DNA of 64,000 nt from Lachnospiraceae bacterium (GCA_017470735.1 JAFUYB010000022.1:62001-126000), one strand, 5' to 3'. Shown: positions 38,072 through 47,815, numbered from the stretch's first letter. Notes: generated from the sequence alone by a model not told the origin. Made by a program: numbers and translations.

Positions 38072-38428
38072 TCAGTCTTCTTTCTTGTCCTCATCCTTGT
38101 CCTTGTCTTCTTCATCCTCATCATCGTCATCGTCTTCATCCGCAAAGAGATCGTCGTCATCGTCAAACGCGTCATCAAACTCATCGTCGAATTCGTCATC
38201 GTAATCCGGCACAAGATACTTGTACAGGGCATAAGCGATACCGCATACGCATGCGACCACCGCCATCACGATCAGTGTCGTCTTGACAATCTTTTTGATT
38301 CCTTGCATGTCATCCTCCTCTTTACGGCTTGTCAAACTGGTAACAGCAGCTATCCGCTCATCTACAATGCTCCTCAGCTTGTCTGTGTCGATGAGCGCAG
38401 CCAGATCATCTCTTGTAAGCTTTCTCAT
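38072..38428 (-). CDS. Small membrane protein with extreme Asp/Glu-rich tail
   Basis: A 118-residue protein: a short N-terminal helical region (MRKLTRDDLAALIDTDKL), one membrane segment (about residues 49-69) and a tail of about 45 residues that is almost all Asp and Glu, ending in Lys/Asp/Glu. The tail begins with repeats of DEFDD. I do not recognise a named family. The ATG at 38426-38428 follows AAAGGGG. It is monocistronic, with its own terminator. The tail might bind cations or basic proteins at the membrane; that is a guess. Confidence 0.75.
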   Translation of the reverse strand: MRKLTRDDLAALIDTDKLRSIVDERIAAVTSLTSRKEEDDMQGIKKIVKTTLIVMAVVACVCGIAYALYKYLVPDYDDEFDDEFDDAFDDDDDLFADEDDDDDEDEEDKDKDEDKKED

Positions 38429-38512
38429 TGGTTTTCCCCTTTCCCTTTGTTCCAAATTTGTATGATGTCCGATCGCTCCATGCCAGACATCAAAAACACT
38501 TTCATAACTATA

Positions 38513-40819
38513 TCATACTTTAGTCAGTTTTGCAAAGGATGCGAACATTTTGCGCACATTTCCTCCTTCGAAACGGACCGTCACCTCAAAATCCCTGCCG
38601 CCGTCGTTGATCGAGAGCACTTCTCCCTCGCCGAATTTCTGGTGGCTGACGCGGTCCCCGACTGCATAATCCAGCTCATTTTTCTCAATCTTTGTGCCGA
38701 AATCCCGGCTCATTTTCTTTTGATAGGTCGCCGCCGTCGTCGGCGATTTCTTCGGCGCCGGTACCGTCCTGCGGAAATGCGCCTTCCGCTCTACTGACTT
38801 TTCTTCTTCCACTGTATCATCCTCTTCCTCTACTGTAAAATTGTCATACGATCTCGGCTCGTACACTTCGCCGTTTAGAAGCTCTTTGGGAATCTCCCTG
38901 ACAAAGCGCGAGGTCGCTGAGTAACGGGTCTCACCGCGGATCATCCGCATCTTTGCCGCAGTCATCACCAGCCGCTTTTTCGCCCGCGTGATGCCGACAT
39001 AGCACAGCCGCCGCTCTTCCTCGATCTCCTCATCCGGATTGTCCGCCGTGATCGATAAAAACGACGGAAACAGCCCATCCTCCATGCCCGCAAGATAGAC
39101 ATTGTCAAATTCAAGCCCTTTGGCGCTGTGCAGGGTCATCAGCACCACATAGTCATCATCGCCCTCTAAACGGTCGATATCGGCAATCAGCGCCACTTCC
39201 TCCAAAAACGCCGAAAGCATCGTACGCCCGTCATCATCCTCGCCGACATAGTCCTTCTCAAAGCTTACAGCCTTAGAAACAAGCTCGTCGATATTTTCTA
39301 TCCTCGTCTTTGCCTCATCGGTGCCTTCCAACTCCAATTCCGCGACATAGCCGGTCAGCTCCAGCACTTTTTTGATCAGCTCCGATACTGATAAATATTC
39401 CGCTTCCGCTTTTAAGCCCTCGATAAAGAGAACGAAATCATTCAGCTTGCTTTTTGCCCTGCCGATATTTGGAATCTCTTCTAATGTCTGCAGTGCCTGG
39501 TAAAAGCCGATCCCGACATCATCGGCGTAATCCGCCACCCGGCTGATCGTCGTCGCGCCAATGCCCCGCTTGGGCACATTGATGATCCGGCGGCAGGCAA
39601 GATCGTCTCTGGCGTTGTCAATCGTTTTCAGATAGGCGAGGACATCTTTGATCTCGCGCCTGCCATAAAAATTGACACCGCCGACGATCCGGTACGGGAT
39701 ATTCGACACCAAAAACTGCTCTTCCAAAAGTCTCGACTGCGCATTTGTCCGGTACAGCACCGCGCAGTCGCGGTAGTTGAAATTCCCGAAACGCTGCTGC
39801 TTTGCAATGTCTGACGCGATGAACAGCGCTTCCTCGGCACCGCTGTCAAACTGCCGGTAGATCACACGCTCCCCGGCGCCGTTGTCCGTCCACAATTTCT
39901 TTTCCTTGCGGCCGCGGTTGTTTTGAATGACGCTGTTGGCGACATCCAGTACAGTCTGCACCGAACGGTAATTCTGCTCCAGCTTGATGACCTTTGCGTC
40001 CGGAAAATGCTGCTCGAAATCCAAAATGTTGCGGATGTTTGCCCCACGGAACTTATAAATCGACTGGTCATCGTCGCCGACCACGCACAGATTCCCATGC
40101 GCTCTCGCCAAAAGCTCGATAAACGCAAACTGCGCCGTGTTCGTATCCTGATACTCATCCACCATGATATAGCGGAACCTGCTCTGATAAATGTTGAGCA
40201 CCTCCGCGTCCAGCCGGAACAGCTCGACAGTCTTCATCAGCAGGTCATCGAAATCCATCGCGTTGTTGCTTCTCAGCCTCGCCTGGTATTCGGCGTAGGC
40301 GCGGGCAACCAAAAGCACATCCGGACTGGAACCCGCTGCCGCCGCGTAGCCTTCCGGCGGGATCAGTTCATTTTTCGCTGATGAGATCTTGTTTAAAAAA
40401 TACCGCTCCTTGTATCGCTTAGGGTCAAGCTTCAGCTTGCGGATGACCTCCTTCATCACGGTCTTAGAATCGTCGGTATCGTAAATCGTGAACCGGTTGT
40501 CATAGCCGATCCGGTCGGCAAACCGCCGCAGTATCCGCACACAAGTCACGTGGAAAGTCGCCACCCAGACCATCTCGCCGCTGTCTCCCGCGAGCTTGTG
40601 GATGCGCTCTTTCATCTCCCCTGCTGCCTTGTTCGTAAAGGTGATCGCGAGGATATGGTAAGGCTCGACATGCTTATTCTCGATCAGGTATGCCACCCGG
40701 TGCGTCAGCACTCTTGTCTTGCCGCTGCCCGCCCCCGCGAGGATCAGCACCGGACCTTCGGTCTGTGTAATGCCCTCCAACTGGTTTTCATTTAATATCG
40801 CCTGCAGATCATCCATCAT
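38513..40819 (-). CDS. pcrA: ATP-dependent DNA helicase PcrA (UvrD/Rep family)
   Basis: 3'-5' helicase of superfamily 1 that removes proteins such as RecA from DNA and acts in repair. The 768-residue product has Walker A LILAGAGSGKTRVLTHR, motif II MVDEYQDTNTAQ, the motif IV region QNYRSVQTVLD, and VGITRAKKRL. The C-terminal Tudor-like domain (YAVGDRVSHQKFGEGEV), which binds RNA polymerase in PcrA, is present. The ATG is preceded by GAGGAAA. It is downstream of yerC, as in many Clostridia and bacilli. Confidence 0.96.
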   Translation of the reverse strand: MMDDLQAILNENQLEGITQTEGPVLILAGAGSGKTRVLTHRVAYLIENKHVEPYHILAITFTNKAAGEMKERIHKLAGDSGEMVWVATFHVTCVRILRRFADRIGYDNRFTIYDTDDSKTVMKEVIRKLKLDPKRYKERYFLNKISSAKNELIPPEGYAAAAGSSPDVLLVARAYAEYQARLRSNNAMDFDDLLMKTVELFRLDAEVLNIYQSRFRYIMVDEYQDTNTAQFAFIELLARAHGNLCVVGDDDQSIYKFRGANIRNILDFEQHFPDAKVIKLEQNYRSVQTVLDVANSVIQNNRGRKEKKLWTDNGAGERVIYRQFDSGAEEALFIASDIAKQQRFGNFNYRDCAVLYRTNAQSRLLEEQFLVSNIPYRIVGGVNFYGRREIKDVLAYLKTIDNARDDLACRRIINVPKRGIGATTISRVADYADDVGIGFYQALQTLEEIPNIGRAKSKLNDFVLFIEGLKAEAEYLSVSELIKKVLELTGYVAELELEGTDEAKTRIENIDELVSKAVSFEKDYVGEDDDGRTMLSAFLEEVALIADIDRLEGDDDYVVLMTLHSAKGLEFDNVYLAGMEDGLFPSFLSITADNPDEEIEEERRLCYVGITRAKKRLVMTAAKMRMIRGETRYSATSRFVREIPKELLNGEVYEPRSYDNFTVEEEDDTVEEEKSVERKAHFRRTVPAPKKSPTTAATYQKKMSRDFGTKIEKNELDYAVGDRVSHQKFGEGEVLSINDGGRDFEVTVRFEGGNVRKMFASFAKLTKV

Positions 40820-40869
40820 CTGGTTTCCTCAGCTTTACATCCCATCGTCATTTATCCTCCGGAATCGTT

Positions 40870-41166
40870 TTATTTCCCTGCTGCTTTTAAATAAGAAAGT
40901 ACCAGCGCATAACCGTCATCGCCGTAATTGAGTGCCCGGTTGACCCTGCTGATCGTCGCCGTCGACGCTCCGGTCTTGTCGGCAATCTCCTGATAGGTCT
41001 TTTCCTCCGTCAGCATCCCTGCCACCGCGAACCGCTGCTGCATCGCCTCAAGCTCCCCCACCGTACACAAATCTTCAAAAAACCGGTACGCCTCGCCGCG
41101 ATCCTTCAGTGTCAGCACGGCATCCATCAGACGGTCCATGCTTTCGGTGTGAATTTTCTTACTCAC
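40870..41166 (-). CDS. yerC: YerC/YecD family TrpR-related protein
   Basis: A 98-residue protein related to the Trp repressor fold. The helix-turn-helix is in KTYQEIADKTGASTATISRVNRALNYGDDGY. It has the family start with a helical dimerisation segment (DRLMDAVLTLKDRGEAYRFF). It is probably a small transcription regulator, but its target is unknown. It lies 21 bp after asnA and 50 bp before pcrA; linkage to pcrA is widespread in Firmicutes. Confidence 0.93.
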   Translation of the reverse strand: MSKKIHTESMDRLMDAVLTLKDRGEAYRFFEDLCTVGELEAMQQRFAVAGMLTEEKTYQEIADKTGASTATISRVNRALNYGDDGYALVLSYLKAAGK

Positions 41167-41187
41167 AACCAGCTCCTTTCTAAATCC

Positions 41188-42198
41188 TCAAAGGATGATC
41201 ACTCCCCGTTGTCTCGCGTATTCCACTTCTTCCTCAGGCCAGATCGAGACCTGCACTTCCCCGATGTGGCATTTCCGCAGGAAAAACATCGCGATCCGCG
41301 ACTGCCCGATGCCGCCGCCGATCGTATACGGCAGTCTCTGCTCCAAAATCGCTTTCTGGAACGGAAGCTCCGCCCGCTCCGGACAGCCCGCTTTTTCAAG
41401 CTGCTCCTTCAGCGAAACCTCATCGACGCGGATCCCCATCGATGACAGTTCTAACGCAATATCTGTCACAGGATAGTAGACGATAATGTCCCCGTTTAAT
41501 CGCCAGTCATCGTAATCCGGCGCGCGCCCGTCGTGCTTTTGACCGTTGGAGAGCACATCACCGATCTGCTCCAAAAAAATAGCCCCGTACTCTTTTGCCG
41601 CGCGGTATTCCCTCTCCTTGACATCACAGTCCGGATAACGGTCGAGAAGCTCCTGCGTCGTAATGAAGGTAATCTCTTCGGGCAGGAAGCACTCCACATA
41701 TTCGTAGCGGTTGGACATGTATTTTTCGGTCAGACGCAGGGCGTCGTAAACAGCCTTTACCGTATCGCGCAGTGTCTTTTCGTGCCGCGCCTCTTTGCTG
41801 ATGATCTTCTCCCAGTCCCACTGGTCAACATAGATCGAATGGATGTTGTCGGTGTCCTCATCCCGGCGGATCGCGTTCATGTCCGCGTAAATGCCTTCAC
41901 CCTCTTTGAAGCCGTAACGGGAAAGCGCCAGCCGCTTCCATTTTGCCAATGAATGGACGATCTCGACTTCGTGCCCGTCCTGCTCTTTGATGCCGAACGC
42001 CACCGGACGCTCCACGCCGTTAAGGTTGTCGTTCAGTCCGCTCTCCGGCTCGACAAACAGCGGTGCCGACACGCGCCGCAGGTTGAGCTGCGCCTGCAGC
42101 TGCTGCTGGAAGAAGTCTTTGACGCGTTTGATCGCGATCTGGGTCTGCTTTAGCGTCAGTGCGGGGTGGTAGTTTTCGGGGATTTCTATTTTTGCCAT
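41188..42198 (-). CDS. asnA: Aspartate-ammonia ligase (asparagine synthetase A)
   Basis: Makes asparagine from aspartate and ammonia with ATP to AMP. The 336-residue product has the class II synthetase-like fold. It starts MAKIEIPENYHPALTLKQTQ and contains EGIYADMNAIRRDED, VYVDQWDWEKII-type and GGGIGQSRIAMFFL active-site regions. A strong site (TGGAGGAGA) precedes the ATG and directly abuts a 150-bp hairpin element. AsnS is encoded just upstream, so asparagine synthesis and charging are side by side. Confidence 0.96.
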   Translation of the reverse strand: MAKIEIPENYHPALTLKQTQIAIKRVKDFFQQQLQAQLNLRRVSAPLFVEPESGLNDNLNGVERPVAFGIKEQDGHEVEIVHSLAKWKRLALSRYGFKEGEGIYADMNAIRRDEDTDNIHSIYVDQWDWEKIISKEARHEKTLRDTVKAVYDALRLTEKYMSNRYEYVECFLPEEITFITTQELLDRYPDCDVKEREYRAAKEYGAIFLEQIGDVLSNGQKHDGRAPDYDDWRLNGDIIVYYPVTDIALELSSMGIRVDEVSLKEQLEKAGCPERAELPFQKAILEQRLPYTIGGGIGQSRIAMFFLRKCHIGEVQVSIWPEEEVEYARQRGVIIL

Positions 42199-42210
42199 TT
42201 TTTCTCCTCC

Positions 42211-42362
42211 AAAAGCTACGGTAAAAACTGAAGCTATGTCCTACTGGAACGCTTGCGCTCCGGGCAAAAACGCAACGGTACTAAGCTCATGCTTCGCATT
42301 CACTAAGTGCCGGCGTTTTTAACGGTCCATACGGACATAGTTTCAATTTTTACCTTACTTTT
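42211..42362. repeat. 150-bp inverted-repeat element between asnS and asnA
   Basis: The outer arms 42220-42241 and 42333-42354 are inverted copies that match at 20 of 22 positions. Inside are a second pair (AAAAACGC at 42266-42273 with GCGTTTTT at 42313-42320) and a local hairpin GGAACGCTTGCGCTCC (42246-42261). The innermost part has ATGC and GCAT arms and a repeated CTTAGT. The whole folds as a branched hairpin. It ends at the asnA ribosome-binding site. It may be a dispersed repeat or a structured leader; no T-run makes it a standard terminator. Confidence 0.7.
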
Positions 42363-42379
42363 CTAGCAAATAAAGCTAA

Positions 42380-43771
42380 TCATAGTTCACAGTTTCCTAC
42401 TGTCCGTGGGAAAGGAATGACATCACGGATGTTGCTGATACCGGTTAAATACATGACACAGCGTTCGAAGCCGAGTCCGTAGCCGGCGTGGCGGGTGCTG
42501 CCGTATTTGCGCAGATCCATATAGAAGCCATAGTCCTCTTCGCGCATGCCGAGCTCTTCGATGCGGGCTTTGAGCTTGTCATAATCGTCTTCACGCTGGC
42601 TGCCGCCGATAATCTCGCCGATACCGGGTACAAGGCAGTCCATCGCCGCAACGGTCTTGCCGTCGTCGTTTTGCTTCATATAGAATGCCTTGATCTCCTT
42701 CGGATAATCGGTCACAAAGACCGGCTTTTTAAACAGCTGTTCCGTCAGGTAACGCTCGTGTTCGGTCTGGAGATCCACGCCCCACGAGACCTTGTAATCG
42801 AATTTGTCGTTGTGCTTTTCAAGCTCCGCAATGGCATCGGTGTAGGTAATCCGCCCGAAGTCCGCGTTTGCCACATGCTCCAAGCGTTCGATCAGCCCTT
42901 TGTCCACGAACTTGTTGAAAAATTCCATCTCAGCAGGCGCGTGTTCGAGCACATAGCGGATGATGAATTTCAGCATATCCTCCGCGATCGCCATATCGCC
43001 GTCGAGATCACAGAAAGCCATCTCCGGCTCGATCATCCAGAACTCCGCCGCGTGGCGCGTCGTGTTGGAATTCTCCGCGCGGAAGGTCGGACCGAAGGTA
43101 TAAATATTTTTAAAAGCCATCGCAAAGGTCTCGCCGTTGAGCTGACCCGAAACGGTCAGGTTCGTCGGCTTACCGAAGAAATCCTTGGAATAATCGATCT
43201 GCCCGTTTTCATCCTTCGGCGCCGTCAGCGGGTCGAGGGTCGTCACCGAGAACATCTCCCCGGCGCCCTCCGCGTCGCTTCCGGTGATGATCGGCGTATG
43301 CACATAGACAAAATCCCGCTCCTGGAAGAACTTGTGGATCGCATATGCCGCCAGCGAACGCACGCGGAACACCGCCTCGAAGGTATTCGTCCGTGCCCGC
43401 AGATGTGAGATCGTCCGCAAAAATTCCATCGTGTGGCGTTTGGGCTGCAGCGGATATTTCGGATCGGAAGCACCCTCGATCACGACTTCCTTTGCCTGCA
43501 TCTCAAACGGCTGCTTCGCGTCCGGCGTCAGCACGATCTCCCCGGTGGCGATCAGCGCCGCCCCGACATTCTGGGAGGATATCTCCTCAAAATTGTCCAA
43601 ATGATTATCATAAACGATCTGCAGCGGTGAAAAATAGGTCCCGTCGTTTAACACAACGAATCCGAATGATTTGGAGTCCCGGATGTTCCGGATCCAGCCT
43701 CCGACCGTCACTTCTTTTCCCGCATATGCATCCGTCTTTTCATACAGCTGTCTGATGTCCGTCAAGTCCAT
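42380..43771 (-). CDS. asnS: Asparagine-tRNA ligase
   Basis: Class IIb aminoacyl-tRNA synthetase that charges tRNA-Asn. The 463-residue protein has an N-terminal OB-fold ([19 protein letters not shown]), motif 2 in [20 protein letters not shown] and motif 3 in [21 protein letters not shown] precedes the ATG. A promoter overlaps the stop codon of the upstream gene, and the leader is too short (about 40-60 nt) for a T-box. The structured repeat at 42211-42362 follows it. Confidence 0.97.
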   Translation of the reverse strand: MDLTDIRQLYEKTDAYAGKEVTVGGWIRNIRDSKSFGFVVLNDGTYFSPLQIVYDNHLDNFEEISSQNVGAALIATGEIVLTPDAKQPFEMQAKEVVIEGASDPKYPLQPKRHTMEFLRTISHLRARTNTFEAVFRVRSLAAYAIHKFFQERDFVYVHTPIITGSDAEGAGEMFSVTTLDPLTAPKDENGQIDYSKDFFGKPTNLTVSGQLNGETFAMAFKNIYTFGPTFRAENSNTTRHAAEFWMIEPEMAFCDLDGDMAIAEDMLKFIIRYVLEHAPAEMEFFNKFVDKGLIERLEHVANADFGRITYTDAIAELEKHNDKFDYKVSWGVDLQTEHERYLTEQLFKKPVFVTDYPKEIKAFYMKQNDDGKTVAAMDCLVPGIGEIIGGSQREDDYDKLKARIEELGMREEDYGFYMDLRKYGSTRHAGYGLGFERCVMYLTGISNIRDVIPFPRTVGNCEL

Positions 43772-43817
43772 GTGCGTCTTCCTCTCTATGGCATTCCATT
43801 CAAAAACATATTTATCT

Positions 43818-43846
43818 AGTTTAACTCACTAAAACTAAAATTTCAA
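43818..43846 (-). promoter_or_regulatory. asnS: Candidate promoter of asnS
   Basis: Minus-strand -35 TTGAAA (43841-43846), a 17-base spacer and -10 TAAACT (43818-43823). The -35 lies inside the last codons of the preceding gene. Confidence 0.55.
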
Positions 43847-44269
43847 TATCTCTTGCCCGTCCGGTTTTTCTTTTTGGATCACGCCCCAGGATAAGAATAT
43901 CGGGTACAGATAGCTTGCCCCAAAGGTACGCAGCCGCTTCGGACCTTTTACCATGCCTTCCCGCTCCTGTACCTCGAGCGCATTGGTAAATGCCAGATTG
44001 ACCGATGAGCGCGTCAGCGATTTGCTCTTTTCTTTCCGGTCCACGACCAGCTCATCCGTCGGCTCGCCATTGCGTCCGATGTTGATCGTATAACTGAATT
44101 CCAGACTGCCCTTGCCGCTGCGCCCGGATGTGTGAAACGGCATCCCCTGATGGAGCACCAGGCATTCCCACAGAAGCTCTGTCCAGTCATCGCCGTTTGC
44201 AACAGCTTCCAAAAGCATTCTTACCGCTTCTTTCCGTTCTGTTTTTTCCGCTGTTTGAGAGTGTTTCAA
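43835..44269 (-). CDS. Conserved-looking protein of unknown function, coupled to the beta-propeller gene
   Basis: A 144-residue soluble, basic protein with no signal or membrane segment. It contains a central beta-rich part (LEFSYTINIGRNGEPTDELV, then DRKEKSKSLTRSSVNLAF) and ends GASYLYPIFLSWGVIQ. I do not recognise the family. The likely start is TTG at 44267-44269, which overlaps the upstream stop as TTGA and has GGGAGG seven bases before it; the first in-frame ATG is 17 codons later. Tight coupling implies it works with, or at least is made with, the membrane-anchored beta-propeller. Confidence 0.7.
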   Translation of the reverse strand: MKHSQTAEKTERKEAVRMLLEAVANGDDWTELLWECLVLHQGMPFHTSGRSGKGSLEFSYTINIGRNGEPTDELVVDRKEKSKSLTRSSVNLAFTNALEVQEREGMVKGPKRLRTFGASYLYPIFLSWGVIQKEKPDGQEILKF

Positions 44270-46206
44270 AATATAAGCCTCCCGACCTTTGTAAACCCAT
44301 TTTCCATATCATATGCCCGAATCTTCACATCGTCCACCAGATAAAAGACATCGCCGATGTAAATCCCGCGGATGCCCTCCGCGGTCACGCCCTTTGACGC
44401 TTTCTCGCCCAACTGCTCTAAAAAACCGGCTCCGTCGTAGGAATGCAGAAAATAGATATGCTTCTCCTCACTCGTCCCGTCCGCGTAGTTGTCATAATAC
44501 GAATCCGCGCCGAACCCGATCAGATTCTTGGACGGATCGACCAAAAGCGCCTTGTAATCGGAAAGCCCCGGCACATTGTCGTAACCGTAGCCATCCTCCG
44601 ACGACTCTGTCCGTGTGTTCAAGATCACATGGGATTCCTCCCTGACGTCCGCCGGATCGGAAATGTCAAACATCGACAGTTTGATGCCCAGCTCGGCACT
44701 GGTCTCCTCATCCGTATCATAGCCGATCCCGAGCAGATGGCTGTCATCCCAAAAATGCAGGTAATCCGAAAATCCGGGGATTTCCAGGCTGCCCAGCAGC
44801 TTTGGCTCTGTCGGATCCGATAAGTCGATCGAAAAGACCGGATCGTGGTTTTCATAAGTCACAAGGTAGAGCATATCATCCAGAAACCGCGCCGCTTTGA
44901 TATCCTCTCCCTTCGCAAGTCCTGTCAGTTTCCCGATGCGGTGCATTTGCCGGTCAAAAATGTAAACCCCGCTCGACTGACGGTCGTATCCGAATGCCGT
45001 CGTCGCTACACGTAAGTTCCCTTTCGCGTCCTCATCGATTGAAAAGCTGCTCTCCAAAGTCCCCGGTACCGCGTTTACGCCAACGGGCTTGAATTTCCCT
45101 TTCGCGTAGGCAAACCGGAACAGATCCATCCGCTGGCGGCTTCCGCTGTAATCATTGTACTCCACCACGATCGCATCGCTTGTCACATAGACATCCGAGG
45201 AATCGATGTAGATCACCTTTTCATCCACAGCCTGCGCCGGCTCATCCAATGACAGAGAAGTCATCGTATAGGTCGAATAATTGCCCAGCTCCCGCGTCAG
45301 GTAAATATCATTCACTTCGGGCAGCTCGCCCATGACCCGCGGCACATCGTTTCCATAGTACCAGGAAAACAGATACAGATATCCGTCCGCGATCCGCGAG
45401 CTCTGGTAATTCCCCTCGACCGAAAACTGACCCAGCTTTTTCGGATGGGCACGGTCGCTGATATCATAGGTCACAGCCACCATCTCGTTGCCGTCCGCGA
45501 TCCGGTAGACATCCCTTCCCGCAATATCCCTGTCATCTGCCGTCTGCAGGTCAAGATCCAAAGTGTAGCTGTCGCCGACCATGACCATTTTATCTCCTGC
45601 AATATACAGATCGCGGAGGATCGAATCATCTCCGCCAAAATCCGGCAGGAACTCCGTAACCAGCGAAAGCTGCTTTCCATTTGCCGCCACGATGCGCACC
45701 GTATCATTGTCACTGACACTGTAAATGTACTGCCCGTCCGTCTTTACGATGTCTCCCTCGTCCACATTTTCTTCCCTGAGATTGGTCGAAGAATGGTCTC
45801 GCGCATTCCCTGCATCCGATTCCGACGACGATGCCTTTTCCTCTGCAGCCGAAGTCTCATAGTCAACATCCTCCTCTATCGCATAGCCGCCGTTGGCCAC
45901 ATCGTATAACCCATAGGAAGAATGACTGTTTTCCAGCTTCTCCTTTAAGGCATCATAATCCTCCACAGTATAAAGCAGTCCACGGAAAATGCCGGATATC
46001 TCATCGCTGTCATCTGCGTCAACGGCGGCAGATGCATCCTCATCGGCTTCGTTGCCTGTATCCAGATCTACATCCTCGCCGGCAAACGGATCCTCTCCCA
46101 TCCATCCGCTGTTTAACGCCCCGACATAGAGCACCACCATAAACACTACGATGACAGCTGCCGCGACAATATGATTTTTCCCGATCCAATGCTTCCAATG
46201 CTTCAT
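44266..46206 (-). CDS. Membrane-anchored protein with C-terminal beta-propeller domain
   Basis: A 646-residue extracytoplasmic protein: a membrane anchor at about residues 13-34, an acidic linker (about 40-65), and a large domain of the secreted beta-propeller family distantly related to WD40. The hallmark NLREENVDEGDIVKTDGQYI lies near residue 150, then repeated blade strands (LRDLYIAGDKMVMVGDS; YLYLFSWYYGN) to the C-terminus. The function of the family is not established. The ATG at 46204-46206 has GAGGTGA upstream. The beta-CASP nuclease gene ends 4 bp before it, and the unknown protein overlaps its stop. Confidence 0.85.
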   Translation of the reverse strand: MKHWKHWIGKNHIVAAAVIVVFMVVLYVGALNSGWMGEDPFAGEDVDLDTGNEADEDASAAVDADDSDEISGIFRGLLYTVEDYDALKEKLENSHSSYGLYDVANGGYAIEEDVDYETSAAEEKASSSESDAGNARDHSSTNLREENVDEGDIVKTDGQYIYSVSDNDTVRIVAANGKQLSLVTEFLPDFGGDDSILRDLYIAGDKMVMVGDSYTLDLDLQTADDRDIAGRDVYRIADGNEMVAVTYDISDRAHPKKLGQFSVEGNYQSSRIADGYLYLFSWYYGNDVPRVMGELPEVNDIYLTRELGNYSTYTMTSLSLDEPAQAVDEKVIYIDSSDVYVTSDAIVVEYNDYSGSRQRMDLFRFAYAKGKFKPVGVNAVPGTLESSFSIDEDAKGNLRVATTAFGYDRQSSGVYIFDRQMHRIGKLTGLAKGEDIKAARFLDDMLYLVTYENHDPVFSIDLSDPTEPKLLGSLEIPGFSDYLHFWDDSHLLGIGYDTDEETSAELGIKLSMFDISDPADVREESHVILNTRTESSEDGYGYDNVPGLSDYKALLVDPSKNLIGFGADSYYDNYADGTSEEKHIYFLHSYDGAGFLEQLGEKASKGVTAEGIRGIYIGDVFYLVDDVKIRAYDMENGFTKVGRLIF

Positions 46207-46210
46207 ACGG

Positions 46211-47815
46211 TCACCTCTCCCACTTGTCCGCCAGCGAATTGATCTGATCCGCGAATTTGCCAAGGTCTTTATTGGCCATACCCTCACAGCGTTCGATCAC
46301 ATGCATCAAACGCTTGCCTGCCGCCACAAGCCTTGCGAAAGCGTTGGACGCGGCACGGGTCAGCTTCGGCTTCCTCTCCTTCATCTTTCTCGATCCGATC
46401 TCGACCTGCCGGCCCGTGATCAGATCAAAGGAATCCCCTGAGTACGGCGCATACGCGCTGGTTCCTACTGTATCCGCCACGGTCCGCGCAAATTCATCGA
46501 CGATCTCATTGTCGCCATGCACGATGAATATCTTTTTCGGCGGATGCTCAAATGCCTGTATCCAGGTCAGAAGACCTTTCCGGTCCGCATGCCCGGAAAT
46601 ACCGGGCAGGTTTTCAATGCGGGCGCTGACATTTACGGTCTCACCGAACAGCCTCACCTCTTTTGCTCCGTTTAAGAGCGCGTTCCCCAGCGTGCCCTGC
46701 ACCTGGTAGCCGACAAAGAGGATCGTGCATTTTTCATTCCACAGATTGTGCTTCAAATGATGGCGGATACGCCCCGCCTCGCACATGCCCGACGCGGAAA
46801 TAATGACCTTGGGCGAATGGTCGGCATTGATCATCCGTGACTCATCCGAGCTGACAGTAATGCGCAGACCCGCGAATCCGATCGGATTGCGCCCTTGACT
46901 GACCAGCTCGATCGCTTCTTCGTCATAGCAGTCCTGGTAATTCTCATGGAAAATATGGGTCGCCTCAACCGCCAGAGGGCTGTCCATATAGACAGGGAAA
47001 TTCTCCCTGCCGTCGATCAGATGCTCCTCCTTGATCCGGCGGATGAAGTAGAGCATCTCCTGCGTCCTGCCGACAGAAAATGCCGGAATGACCAGATTGC
47101 CTCCCTTTTCGTACAGTGTCTCGCGGATCACATCGGCAAGCGCCTGCGCGAAGTCGGGAATGTCGCCGCGCTCACGGTCGCCATAAGTCGACTCCATCAG
47201 CACATAATCCGCCTCCGCAATGTACTCGGGCTTTTTGATCAGCGGCTTCCTGCGGCTCCCGATGTCCCCCGAAAAGACCACCTTCCGCTGCTCGCCTCCT
47301 TCGGTCAGCCACAGCTCAATGGACGCGGATCCCAGCAAATGCCCTGCGTCGATAAAACGCACGGATATCTCATCCGCGATCTCCAGCCTCTCATGGTAGG
47401 CGCAGGCGACGAAAAGCTGCATCACGCCGACTGCGTCGTCCATCGTGTACAGCGGCTCCACCTCGGATTTTGCGGCGCGCTTTGCCTTGCGGTTCTTCCA
47501 TTCTGCCTCCGACTCCTGGATATGCGCCGAATCACGCAGCATAATGTCGCACAGCTCGCAGGTCGCCGGCGTCGCAAAAACCGTCCCGCGGAACCCTTGC
47601 GCGTACAACAGCGGCAACAGCCCCGAATGGTCAATGTGCGCGTGGGTCACAAAGACATAGTCAATCTCTGTCGCATCCACGGGAATGGACTGATTCTCAT
47701 AGGTATCCGGTCCCTGCTCCATGCCGCAGTCCACAAGCAGATGCTTGTCCCCGACCGATAGATAGTGGCAGCTTCCTGTCACCTCGTGATCTGCCCCAAT
47801 AAATGATATGACCAT
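46211..47815 (-). CDS. Beta-CASP metallo-beta-lactamase-fold ribonuclease/hydrolase
   Basis: A 534-residue member of the CPSF73-like MBL family. The metal motif 2 is VTHAHIDHSG, motif 3 is in DAGHLLGSASIEL and motif 4 in VVFSGDIG. The beta-CASP part contains IISASGMCEAGRIRHHL and the RMMBL-type end PGISGHADRKGLLTW, KIFIVHGD. A short C-terminal extension of about 70 residues is basic then helical. Bacterial members are presumed RNases; the substrate is unknown. It is distinct from RNase J in length and ends. It leads the transcript to the beta-propeller gene. Confidence 0.88.
   Translation of the reverse strand: MVISFIGADHEVTGSCHYLSVGDKHLLVDCGMEQGPDTYENQSIPVDATEIDYVFVTHAHIDHSGLLPLLYAQGFRGTVFATPATCELCDIMLRDSAHIQESEAEWKNRKAKRAAKSEVEPLYTMDDAVGVMQLFVACAYHERLEIADEISVRFIDAGHLLGSASIELWLTEGGEQRKVVFSGDIGSRRKPLIKKPEYIAEADYVLMESTYGDRERGDIPDFAQALADVIRETLYEKGGNLVIPAFSVGRTQEMLYFIRRIKEEHLIDGRENFPVYMDSPLAVEATHIFHENYQDCYDEEAIELVSQGRNPIGFAGLRITVSSDESRMINADHSPKVIISASGMCEAGRIRHHLKHNLWNEKCTILFVGYQVQGTLGNALLNGAKEVRLFGETVNVSARIENLPGISGHADRKGLLTWIQAFEHPPKKIFIVHGDNEIVDEFARTVADTVGTSAYAPYSGDSFDLITGRQVEIGSRKMKERKPKLTRAASNAFARLVAAGKRLMHVIERCEGMANKDLGKFADQINSLADKWER

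Noticed and set aside
43772-43834. Possible T-box leader before asnS
   Set aside because: The predicted leader is only about 40-60 nt and shows no T-box sequence or terminator/antiterminator pair.
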